A stretch of DNA of 19,423 nt from Salmonirosea sp038204185 (GTDB lineage: Bacteria; Bacteroidota; Bacteroidia; Cytophagales; Spirosomataceae), in assembly GCA_038204185.1 (NCBI GenBank), contig JBBRDE010000079.1:1-19423 (forward strand), given 5' to 3'. This document shows positions 1 to 6,857 of this stretch, piece by piece (positions within the stretch are counted from its first letter, which is position 1; every line of letters starts with the position of its first letter). The position numbers were made by a program, and so were the translations under genes. The notes below the pieces were generated by a model. That model was not told where the DNA came from. It ran no database searches and worked only from the letters and a program-made list of their open reading frames with translations.

Positions 1-53
1 CGGTAAGCTCACTCATGGAAATGACCAAAGAAAGGGTTGAGGACGAAATTTGA
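1..53 (+). CDS. Possible C-terminal tail of a plus-strand gene (partial)
   Basis: Reading from base 3, the frame gives VSSLMEMTKERVEDEI and then TGA at 51-53. The peptide is charged and helix-like, as many protein C-termini are, but far too short to identify a family. The strong symmetric terminator at 96-140 would suit a gene ending here. An equally possible reading is a minus-strand gene starting at base 16 (ATG AGT GAG CTT ACC, MSELT) and running out of the window, so this call is tentative. Confidence 0.3.
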   Translation, partial: VSSLMEMTKERVEDEI

Positions 54-94
54 ACTTTTGAACCTGCGAAAATAGCTTTCTACTAAACATAATG

Positions 95-141
95 CAATAA
101 AAAAATGCCCGCTAGTTCGACTAGCGGGCATTTTTTTATTG
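95..141. terminator. Bidirectional intrinsic terminator
   Basis: This is a perfect inverted repeat of about 22 bp per arm (95-116 and 120-141) around the 3-nt loop TCG. The GC-rich core is GCCCGCTAGT/ACTAGCGGGC. It is flanked by an A-run on the left and a T-run on the right, so each strand reads a stem followed by U residues. It lies 20 bp beyond the stop codon of the minus-strand DUF2911 gene and probably serves transcripts from both sides. Confidence 0.9.
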
Positions 142-160
142 GGGCGAATTTTTAGAATTA

Positions 161-1075
161 CTACTTCTTTTTCCCATTCATTCCTTTTACCTTATTGGCA
201 GCACCCGTAGCGGCGGCAGGAACCATGGCCTGCATCCCTTTCAGGCCGCTCTCGATCTGAGGGCCCATAAAACTGTACGCGCTATCGCCTGAAGTTTTAC
301 CCATCGTCAGGGCTTTCTGAGCCAGAGGAATAGCCTCAGCTACCTTACCCATCTTGGCCAGGATTTGGGCTTTCAACCACACATTGCGGAAGGTTTCTTT
401 CAAACCAATAGACTTGTCGGCCAATGCCAGTGCCTGGCTGAGATTCTTGCCTTTGGTAAGCATATAGTTAGCGGCGTTTTGCAGCGTGCTGGGATCTTCG
501 GGTTTTTCCATTACGGCCTTGTCCATAGCTGCCATCGTGATGTCGGTCGTCATGACGGCCAACGGAACGGGTACATTGACCGTTCCCCAGCCGATGTTCA
601 GATGCGCCGTGCTGTCTGTAACATCTGAAAAGCCAATGGTAAATGATTCCATGAAGTCAGTTGCGGACGCAGGAGCTACCATAACCCGTACCGCATCCCC
701 GGATTCTTTATAACTATCCTCGCTGGCTTTGGTATCTTTGTTCAAAATGACAGTCCACTGGCCTCCCTGGGGGATCGAGAAAAGTGCGTATTTGCCAGCA
801 GGAACCATTTTGCCTCCAAACATAAAGTCCGTAGTGGCTTCCAGCGTGGTAGCGCCATTGGCACCCGTCCTCCAGGTTCTGCCGTTGGAAACCAATGCAC
901 TATCGCCAAAAATTGTCCGGCCTTTGGCGGAAGGACGTGAGTAGGTTACAGTGAAATCTGTGACGCCGACCGTCTGCATTACACTAGCCGCCGGGCTCGG
1001 CTGGGGGGTACGTTGCGCAAGAGAAGTGCTCAGGATACCCACCATAAGAGCGAGCAATAAATAATACTTTTTCAT
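161..1075 (-). CDS. Secreted DUF2911 family protein with C-terminal TPR-like helices
   Basis: The protein starts with a signal peptide (MKKYYLLLALMVGILSTSLAQ). The DUF2911 domain covers about residues 25-170, recognisable by SPAASVMQTVG, TVTYSRPSAKGRTIFG, WRTGANGATT, PAGKYALFSIP, WTVILNKD and the later SFTIGFSDVTD strand. A helical region (about 190-280; LAKMGKVAEAIPLAQKAL) resembles TPR repeats and is common in this family, and the tail is lysine-rich. The family is widespread in Bacteroidota and its biochemical role is not established; export to the periplasm or outer membrane side is inferred from the signal peptide. The start is set at the ATG before KKYY; an ATG two codons upstream (base 1081) is equally possible. 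A terminator follows the stop. Confidence 0.9.
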   Translation of the reverse strand: MKKYYLLLALMVGILSTSLAQRTPQPSPAASVMQTVGVTDFTVTYSRPSAKGRTIFGDSALVSNGRTWRTGANGATTLEATTDFMFGGKMVPAGKYALFSIPQGGQWTVILNKDTKASEDSYKESGDAVRVMVAPASATDFMESFTIGFSDVTDSTAHLNIGWGTVNVPVPLAVMTTDITMAAMDKAVMEKPEDPSTLQNAANYMLTKGKNLSQALALADKSIGLKETFRNVWLKAQILAKMGKVAEAIPLAQKALTMGKTSGDSAYSFMGPQIESGLKGMQAMVPAAATGAANKVKGMNGKKK

Positions 1076-1154
1076 GTACACGAAATTTGATTTTTAATAA
1101 TACTGATGAATTTAAGCGCAAAAATAATCCTTTAAAATAACAAAGCCTATTTAC

Positions 1155-1694
1155 ATGCACCGGAGTCACCTGCTATCTCTCCTAAATGATTATGTCCCTG
1201 CCGACGAATTTGAGTGGGGTATGTGGCTGAAAACGATTGATTTCGTAGAGGCACAAGCCCATTGCTTTGATCGTTCGCTGGCTATCGGGCACATTACGGC
1301 TTCGGCTTGGGTAGTTTCTGCCGATCGTGACCAGGTGGTATTGATGCACCACCGGAAGCTTAATCGTTGGTTTCAGCCGGGTGGCCACTGCGACGGTGAC
1401 CCTGACGTGTTACGGGTAGCCATGCGTGAAACCTTCGAGGAAACGGGAGTTGTTGCATGTTCCGTGAGTAATGGGATTTTTGATATAGATGTACATACAA
1501 TACCCGCCAATATCCGTGAAGCCGCCCATTATCATTACGATATCCGATTCCTGTTGGAGGCCGACCCGAGCCAGGTAGTCGAGCAAAACCACGAAGCTAG
1601 GGAGGTGCGTTGGGTACCGATGCAAGAGGTTATTTTATATAATTCTTCCGAATCAATCCTGCGGATGGTGCGCAAAACCAGCCCTAATGTTTGA
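1155..1694 (+). CDS. NUDIX hydrolase
   Basis: A 179-residue Nudix-fold protein. Nudix enzymes hydrolyse nucleoside diphosphates linked to another group; the substrate here is unknown. The Nudix box lies at about residues 76-99 (GGHCDGDPDVLRVAMRE, then TFEETGV). It keeps the metal-binding REtfEEtG part, while the conserved glutamate of the consensus G-x5-E-x7-REUxEExGU is replaced by proline. Strands typical of the fold flank the box (ASAWVVS, QVVLMHHRKLNRWFQPGG, YDIRFLLEAD, EVRWVPM). It is transcribed divergently from the DUF2911 gene across a 73- to 79-bp gap that must hold both promoters. Its last 11 nt overlap the 3' end of the convergent subtilase gene. Confidence 0.92.
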   Translation: MHRSHLLSLLNDYVPADEFEWGMWLKTIDFVEAQAHCFDRSLAIGHITASAWVVSADRDQVVLMHHRKLNRWFQPGGHCDGDPDVLRVAMRETFEETGVVACSVSNGIFDIDVHTIPANIREAAHYHYDIRFLLEADPSQVVEQNHEAREVRWVPMQEVILYNSSESILRMVRKTSPNV

Positions 1695-3336
1695 TGAATT
1701 TCAAAACCCGGACGCTTTGTGGGGTGACTATTTTGATAAAATACAAGCCGGGAGTGAAGGTAGCCAGAGATAACTTCGCCACCGATCCACTAATGGGCAT
1801 CCTGCTGGTAAGGACTATCCCTGAACTACTTATGATTTGCACCTCGGTAGAGGGTGGGAACGGGCCGTTATCAAATTGGATATACACGGCATCCTGCGCC
1901 GGATTGGGGTATAGTACTGCCGCTAAGAGCGCCGCCGGTTCGGTAGCCAGTGGGGGGTAATCTTGCAAAATAATTTCCTGCGCGCGCTGCGCGGTCGGTA
2001 TACCATACCCCAGCAGCGAGTCGGGACTGGCCGCCTGATGCCCGGCCTTTTGAATTGCCCTCCTCAGCTGCTGTGCAGTCAGGGTAGGGTTGGCTTGCCA
2101 CAAATCCGCTGCAAAACCGGCGATCAGAGGGGCGGAAAATGACGTACCATTGCCCGTGGAAACACCTCCCGTTCCGGAATCGTTGCCAATGACGGTACCA
2201 GCGCCCTGGGCAGCCACATCGGGTTTAATTCGGCCGTCGGCCGTAGGGCCTACCGAACTGAAAGGCGCGCGGGTTCGATTGGGGAAGGCCGCACCCACTG
2301 CCAGAATAGAGTCGGCATCAGCGGGAGGCGTAATATAACGCCAGGCGTTGTTGCCCTCATTACCGGCTGAATTAACCACCAACATACCCGTACGGGCTGC
2401 GTGCTGCGCGCCCCGCGTAACCAGAGCGGTTTTGCCGTCAAGGTTTTTAAGGGTGTAGTTGTATTTGGGGTCGTCGAAAAGATTGTAGCCCAACGAGCAG
2501 GAAATAATATCGGCACCCAGGCTGTCGGCCCGCTCGGATCCCAGGATCCAGGTAGCTTCCTCGTAGGGAGTCTCGCTGTACTCATTTTCGGTGCGATATA
2601 GCAAAAAGCTGGCCTCAGGGGCTGCCCCTACCATGACGCCTGGTTGATTAGCGGCCAAGAGCGAAAGGACATTGAGTCCGTGAAAGTGATCGTCGTACAC
2701 ATTGGCGTTTCTGGAAATAAAATCGTAGGTGTCGACTACGCGTTTGGTGTCGAAGAGGGGTTTTAGGTAAACCAACTCATTGGCACGCGAGAAACCGGCA
2801 TCAAGCACTGCAATCAGCATGCCCTGGCCCCGAAAGCCTTTGTCGTTCAATTCAGGTACCCCTAGCATGGCCAGTTGTTCCCTCATGCGGCCGTAGTCCA
2901 CGGTTTCCTGCGTGCCCAGCTTTTCGCTAACTGCGCTCAGGCGGGCAACTCCGGCCGTAGTGGACGTCGCCAGGGGCAGGTTCCGTTCGAGGCTCTTGAA
3001 AAAAGATAGACTGCGAATGGCCGTCAGCTGCGCATCGGTGGCTTCTACCAGCGCACCATTGAGCCACCGGGTCGTGAAGAGTACCTTGGCGCCGGTCTGT
3101 CGAATAGCCAGGACATAAGCCGGATTTATGGGAAAATCGGCTGGGGTAATGGCTATGCCTTGTTTTTGGCGACGGGCAATGGCACGTTCAGAAAGAAAAG
3201 TTTCTGGCTTTAGTGCAGAGAAAGGCGTATTGGCTTTGTCCTTTAAATAAACAAGGTAACGAGGTAATCCCTGAGCTTGTCCTGGCTGTGTACACAGGCA
3301 AAAAAGAAAGCTGCCGAGAAGGAAAATTTTTTTCAT
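1684..3336 (-). CDS. Subtilisin-like serine peptidase (S8) with type IX secretion C-terminal domain
   Basis: A 550-residue secreted protease with a signal peptide (about residues 1-21), an N-terminal prodomain-like region (about 25-125; PRYLVYLKDK, LSERAIARRQKQ) and an S8 catalytic domain. The likely triad is Asp179 (IAVLDAGF), His219 (DDHFHGLNV) and Ser399 (GNGTSFSAPLIAGF), with Asn326 (NSAGNEG) forming the oxyanion hole. The C-terminus (about 473-550; LYPNPAQDAVYIQF, LATFTPGLYFIKI, RVLKFIKH) is a type A sorting domain, predicting export across the outer membrane and surface attachment or release through the type IX system. All catalytic residues are present. Its ATG overlaps the stop of the upstream lipoprotein gene in ATGA (3333-3336), pointing to translational coupling. 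The substrate is unknown. Confidence 0.93.
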   Translation of the reverse strand: MKKIFLLGSFLFCLCTQPGQAQGLPRYLVYLKDKANTPFSALKPETFLSERAIARRQKQGIAITPADFPINPAYVLAIRQTGAKVLFTTRWLNGALVEATDAQLTAIRSLSFFKSLERNLPLATSTTAGVARLSAVSEKLGTQETVDYGRMREQLAMLGVPELNDKGFRGQGMLIAVLDAGFSRANELVYLKPLFDTKRVVDTYDFISRNANVYDDHFHGLNVLSLLAANQPGVMVGAAPEASFLLYRTENEYSETPYEEATWILGSERADSLGADIISCSLGYNLFDDPKYNYTLKNLDGKTALVTRGAQHAARTGMLVVNSAGNEGNNAWRYITPPADADSILAVGAAFPNRTRAPFSSVGPTADGRIKPDVAAQGAGTVIGNDSGTGGVSTGNGTSFSAPLIAGFAADLWQANPTLTAQQLRRAIQKAGHQAASPDSLLGYGIPTAQRAQEIILQDYPPLATEPAALLAAVLYPNPAQDAVYIQFDNGPFPPSTEVQIISSSGIVLTSRMPISGSVAKLSLATFTPGLYFIKIVTPQSVRVLKFIKH

Positions 3337-4034
3337 TTTTTGTGGCTAATTAATGTCATTTGCTGGAAAAATCCAGAATTGATAATACCCCGGCCCCGGC
3401 ATTCTGGGGTACCGCAGTACTGCACAAAGGTACGTTCACGCTGAATCAGGCCGATATCTACTGCGTAAATTTCCTGACTTCGGCGCAGCGAAAGAAGGGT
3501 CGAATCGTTCTGCTGGACCACAGTAAGCGTTTTGTCGTAGGTACCGAACCTGGTTTTCATGATTTTATTCAAAGAAGCAATCTGATAGATTTGTTCAGAC
3601 AACGTGTTGAATACATTCCCATTCCAACGTGTACCCTCGTAAATTGGAAATTGAATTTTTACCAGCGCAATCCCGTTCTCGACGCGCAAAGCCTGATTGG
3701 CCGTGCGCCAGGCCAAAAAAACCGAATCGGCTACCCACTCACCCTGGGAATTTTTGCGGGCGCGTTCCAGGGGATAAACGCTCTGGCCGCTGGCATCGAT
3801 ATAAGGTACCCCCGTTGTTTCCCGCAGCTGATAGATGCGGGTAATGGGGGGCTGAGCCAGGGCGTAAGTCGTTTCGGTCACCTCAAACTCTGCCGACTGC
3901 CCAATAACAAGCGGAAAATAGGCGTAACCGGGTGTAGGGTAGGGGGAGCTACTTCGGTCACAACCCATACTCCCCAGCAGGAGGGCCCACCACATGCTGA
4001 GGTAAGTCAGGTAAATTCGCGAAGTGTTACTCAT
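3333..4034 (-). CDS. Putative lipoprotein of unknown function
   Basis: I recognise no family. From the chosen ATG the product is 233 residues with a hydrophobic leader (YLTYLSMWWALLLGSMG) ending in a cysteine, as in a lipoprotein signal. The lipobox (SMGC) is weak because the -3 position is Ser rather than Leu/Val/Ile. The rest is beta-rich and soluble (YFPLVIGQSAEFEV, TRIYQLRETTG, TLLSLRRSQEIYAVDIGL) with two cysteines near the C-terminus (YCGTPEC). I chose the ATG at 4032-4034, 5 nt after the aroA stop, because the leader begins there; a longer frame from 4091 would overlap aroA by 52 nt and push the leader inward. The stop overlaps the subtilase start by 4 nt. The outer membrane or periplasm is the likely location. 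Confidence 0.75.
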   Translation of the reverse strand: MSNTSRIYLTYLSMWWALLLGSMGCDRSSSPYPTPGYAYFPLVIGQSAEFEVTETTYALAQPPITRIYQLRETTGVPYIDASGQSVYPLERARKNSQGEWVADSVFLAWRTANQALRVENGIALVKIQFPIYEGTRWNGNVFNTLSEQIYQIASLNKIMKTRFGTYDKTLTVVQQNDSTLLSLRRSQEIYAVDIGLIQRERTFVQYCGTPECRGRGIINSGFFQQMTLISHKK

Positions 4035-4039
4035 CGATA

Positions 4040-5284
4040 TCAGGAAAGTGCCAGTTCCTCGATTGTAGTCACCTGCCTCAGGTGCTCCCAAAAACTCGGG
4101 TACGACTTGACCACGACGTCGGGCTCTTCAATCACAATTGGACGGATCATGCCCGCCGGGGCGAAGGCCAGCGCCATGCGGTGGTCGTCGTAGGTACGGA
4201 TGGAGGGGAGGCTCTCGGGTGCTGATTCGGCCACGCGGCGTACTTCGTAGCAGTGGTTAGGCTCTACCTCGCGGAGTTCCGCACCCAGCTTTTGCAGTTC
4301 CTGCTGCAACGCATAGATGCGGTCTGTTTCCTTGATTTTTAAACTTTCCACGCCCGTCATGGATAAGTGAATGTTTTTCATCGCGCAGCATACGGCTACG
4401 GTTTGAGCCAAATCGGGACAGTGCGAAAAGTCCCAGCCTAAGGCGGGGGAAGCGGTGGTTTTTTGTAAAAGTACCCCCCGATCGGTAAAGGTACTCTGCA
4501 CACCCAGATGCTCCATGATATGCACAATAGCACTATCACCTTGCAAAGAATCCTCTTTGAGGCCTAGTAGCTCCACTTCGGCATCGTCGGCCAGAGCAAC
4601 AAGGCTATACCAATAACTCGCGCCCGACCAATCGGACTCGATGGCGTAAGGTCGGGGCTGGTACTGTTGCGAGGCAATCGTGAGGGTTTTGGTTACCCAG
4701 TCAGCCCTGTATTCTATGCCAAAGCAAGCCATCTGGTGCAGCGTCATTTCAATATAAGGCAGTGAACCTATCTCCCCTTCCAGTTTGAGCGTGAGTCCAT
4801 GGGGTAGGAGAGGTGCCACCATCAACAGCGCCGAAATATACTGGCTACTCACGTCACCACGGATGGTCAGGCTCGTGCTGCCCGATGGCTGAAACCCTTC
4901 CAGCCGCAGGGGAGGGTACCCTTGCTTTATCTCATATGTTATTTTTGCGCCCAAATCACGCAAAGCATCCACCAGCAGGCCAATGGGTCGCTCGCACATG
5001 CGAGGGGTACCTGTCATGGTTTTATGCTGGCCCGTGACGGCAAAGTAGGCGGTCAGAAAACGCATGGTGGTGCCCGCGTCGATGACGTCCGCCACCGTAT
5101 CAGTCGAGGCCAGCAGCCGCTGCATGGTCTGGCTGTCGCGGGCTTCGGAGATATTAGTCAAATCGCTTTTGAAGCCCGTTAGCGCGTTGATAATTAACGC
5201 ACGATTGCATTCGCTTTTAGAAGCCGCCAATTTTATTTCGGCTTGAATGGGCGTTTGAGGCGGATGGATAAGCAAAGAATTCAT
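4040..5284 (-). CDS. aroA: 3-phosphoshikimate 1-carboxyvinyltransferase (EPSP synthase)
   Basis: The enzyme transfers the enolpyruvyl group of phosphoenolpyruvate to shikimate-3-phosphate in the cytoplasmic shikimate pathway to aromatic amino acids. The 414-residue product carries the family signatures: LAASKSECNRA (K23, S24, R28), DAGTTMRFLTAY (70-80), the SSQYISALL segment (146-154), SDWSGASYW (217-225), the catalytic aspartate region HCPDLAQT (D291), IKETDRIYAL (E319, D321, R322) and TYDDHRMALAF (364-374). Length fits bacterial AroA. It is the first gene of an apparent operon with the lipoprotein and subtilase genes, which have no evident metabolic link to it. The 188-bp upstream gap contains intergenic repeats. 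Confidence 0.96.
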   Translation of the reverse strand: MNSLLIHPPQTPIQAEIKLAASKSECNRALIINALTGFKSDLTNISEARDSQTMQRLLASTDTVADVIDAGTTMRFLTAYFAVTGQHKTMTGTPRMCERPIGLLVDALRDLGAKITYEIKQGYPPLRLEGFQPSGSTSLTIRGDVSSQYISALLMVAPLLPHGLTLKLEGEIGSLPYIEMTLHQMACFGIEYRADWVTKTLTIASQQYQPRPYAIESDWSGASYWYSLVALADDAEVELLGLKEDSLQGDSAIVHIMEHLGVQSTFTDRGVLLQKTTASPALGWDFSHCPDLAQTVAVCCAMKNIHLSMTGVESLKIKETDRIYALQQELQKLGAELREVEPNHCYEVRRVAESAPESLPSIRTYDDHRMALAFAPAGMIRPIVIEEPDVVVKSYPSFWEHLRQVTTIEELALS

Positions 5285-5291
5285 GTATTTG

Positions 5292-5467
5292 GTTGACAGT
5301 GGAGAGTTGACGTTAAATTAGTGGAGAGTTGATAGTTGATAGTGATTTTTTGGTTTAAGTACTAGGTTAAGAGGGGTAGATGCTTGCAGGTGCTCTATTA
5401 TAAGCGATATGGTTAGCCCAAAGATTAAAAAATCCAACATCCACAATCAACCCTCTCCCTCATCCAC
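5292..5467. repeat. Degenerate GTTGAC/GTGGAGAG intergenic repeats, facing arms
   Basis: The left part holds GTTGACAGTGGAGAGTTGAC and a second GTGGAGAGTTGA. The 12-mer GTGGAGAGTTGA occurs at 5299-5310 and 5321-5332, spaced 22 bp, and is followed by GATAGTTGATAGTG. The right part (5441-5467), read on the minus strand, gives GTGGATGAGGGAGAGGGTTG, a related sequence in opposite orientation. The element fills most of the gap between the aroA start and the stop of the next minus-strand gene. It resembles the better-conserved pair at 10943-11028. Confidence 0.6.
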
Positions 5468-5472
5468 GACAC

Positions 5473-6087
5473 TCAATACGTTTGAAGTACCTTGATGTGA
5501 TTGCGGCCATTGATTTTAACCGAAGCAAAACTTAGCTTATAGCAAAGAAAACCAGTGGCCGCCAGTGCACCCCCCACCACCAGTGACTGGGTGTCTGTGG
5601 TGAAGCGTTGGCCGTCGATACCTTTATTGAAAAAATCGGCGGCCACATATACCAAACCGGCAATGGGCAGCAACACCGACCCTTCGGTAACCCATGGTAT
5701 TCGGCGGAAGGTTTTGATCCGGTTGATGTCTTTCAGGGAAATTTCCCTGCTTTCCATGCGGCGGGCTGCTTCGTTCACGAGCAGGAACGTAAAACTGCTA
5801 TCGGAAACGCTGTACATTTCCTCGTAAAAGCGGGTAGATTCGCCCTTGATCCGAAAACGGATGTGGTCACCCGGAAAGTAGCGATAGCGGTGAAAACGGC
5901 CAATCAGCGGCGAAGCATCCAAAATAAGGTACCGCTGGCCAGCTCTGGTGAATAGACGCCTGTTCTCATTCGTCTTTAGAAACAACTCTTCACTTGTCAG
6001 TGCCTTGCCCGGATCGTAGTGATCCTGCGCGAGACTGCTGCTCCGAAAAGCCAGGATTACCACTAGTGAAAAAAGTAAAACTTTCAT
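5473..6087 (-). CDS. Exported/membrane protein of unknown function
   Basis: A 204-residue protein I do not recognise. It has a signal peptide (MKVLLFSLVVILAFRSSSLAQ). A soluble segment follows (about 22-130) containing RYRYFPGDHIRFRIKGE and DSSFTFLLVNE...REISLKDINRIKTFRR, a PGD/IRF-type pattern I associate with small secreted Bacteroidota proteins. Two hydrophobic stretches near the C-terminus (about 133-152, VLLPIAGLVYVAADFF; about 166-186, SLVVGGALAATGFLCYKLSF) could be membrane helices. It is the last of three same-strand genes coding for envelope-type proteins and its stop lies 6 nt from an intergenic repeat arm. Confidence 0.8.
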   Translation of the reverse strand: MKVLLFSLVVILAFRSSSLAQDHYDPGKALTSEELFLKTNENRRLFTRAGQRYLILDASPLIGRFHRYRYFPGDHIRFRIKGESTRFYEEMYSVSDSSFTFLLVNEAARRMESREISLKDINRIKTFRRIPWVTEGSVLLPIAGLVYVAADFFNKGIDGQRFTTDTQSLVVGGALAATGFLCYKLSFASVKINGRNHIKVLQTY

Positions 6088-6148
6088 AGGATGACATTGA
6101 CTTCTGTAATGACTTCCAGCCTGCGGGGGGTACCCTCAGAAAATAAGA

Positions 6149-6763
6149 TTATTCATCCGCCTGAATTTGACCTTTGGCCGACACCCCGCCCGAAACGATC
6201 ATCTTCATGATATCGGTGCTGGTGGCATTCAGAAGCGTAACGTTGGCAATGGGCACAATGAACAGTTCTCCCGAAAATGCGTAGGAATGCGGCATATACA
6301 CGGCAATATAATCCTTTATATCCAAATGACTCAAATCGGTCTGGGTAATGAAGCCCAGTTTTTTGATGTCGGACTCGCGATTCATGGTTACCAGTACAGG
6401 CTGATTAAACTTCTTTTTGTCCCCTACAAAGGCCGTAATCAGGTCTTTGATCGAATAAAAAATCAGGTTTACCAGCGGGATTTTTCGCAGAATGCTCTCG
6501 GTGAATTTGAAGAAGGATTGTGGTACAACCGTCGAGAAGAAAAAACCCAGCAGAATAATGCCCGCCAGGATAAGCAACATACCCAGGCCGGGTAGGTAGA
6601 TGGACTTATTCTGAGATATAGGAATGGAAATAGGCAGAATGCCATCCAGCGTTTCGACACCCGTCCAGATAATCAGAATGGTGAAATACAGAGGGGCTAC
6701 CAGAATCAGCCCCCGTACAAAGTAGCCAAAAATGCGGTTCAAAAATGTATTATCAAAGTTCAT
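6149..6763 (-). CDS. DUF502 family membrane protein
   Basis: A 204-residue integral membrane protein of the DUF502 family. The first transmembrane helix is at about 10-32 (GYFVRGLILVAPLYFTILII) and the second at about 53-76 (PGLGMLLILAGIILLGFFFS). The conserved cytoplasmic or periplasmic part follows, with RKIPLVNLIFYSIKDLI, a GDKKKFNQPVLV segment and the late VYMPHSYAFSGELFIVP and MKMIVSGGVS motifs characteristic of the family. Its function is unknown; a homologue in plants is associated with the endomembrane system, which says little about bacteria. It lies 61 bp upstream of the exported-protein gene and 94 bp downstream of the MuiA-like gene on the same strand. Confidence 0.9.
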   Translation of the reverse strand: MNFDNTFLNRIFGYFVRGLILVAPLYFTILIIWTGVETLDGILPISIPISQNKSIYLPGLGMLLILAGIILLGFFFSTVVPQSFFKFTESILRKIPLVNLIFYSIKDLITAFVGDKKKFNQPVLVTMNRESDIKKLGFITQTDLSHLDIKDYIAVYMPHSYAFSGELFIVPIANVTLLNATSTDIMKMIVSGGVSAKGQIQADE

Positions 6764-6779
6764 ATACAGGATACTGGAT

Positions 6780-6850
6780 ACTGAATTTTAGATTTTAGGC
6801 TATGAAGGGTACAAACCTCCCTGGATGATGCTGCATCCAAAATTCAGAAT
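6780..6850. repeat. Imperfect inverted repeat in intergenic gap
   Basis: The arms TACTGAATTTTAGAT (6780-6794) and ATCCAAAATTCAGAA (6836-6850) are complementary at 13 of 15 positions and face each other across about 41 bp. A short direct repeat, GGATACTGGATACTG, precedes the left arm. The arms sit next to the start of the DUF502 gene and the stop of the MuiA-like gene. This is a second intergenic repeat type, with no GC-rich stem or T-run as a terminator would have. Confidence 0.55.
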
Positions 6851-6857
6851 CTGACTT

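Noticed and set aside
1..16. Minus-strand gene start (ATG at 16 reading MSELT) leaving the window
   Set aside because: Only five codons are visible, and the plus-strand frame ending at 53 is an equally good explanation. Not listed as a feature, but mentioned as the alternative.
1119..1144. TATTTTTG with TTTG upstream (minus strand) as the DUF2911 promoter
   Set aside because: The -7 element is a good match, but the spacer is 14 nt instead of about 19-20.
1684..1694. 11-nt convergent overlap of the Nudix and subtilase genes as a regulatory antisense element
   Set aside because: Short tail-to-tail overlaps are common in compact genomes and nothing else marks this one.
3360..4193. Long plus-strand open frame opposite the lipoprotein and aroA end
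   Set aside because: It is antisense to two genes with clear features, shows no domain, and reads as a low-complexity shadow frame.
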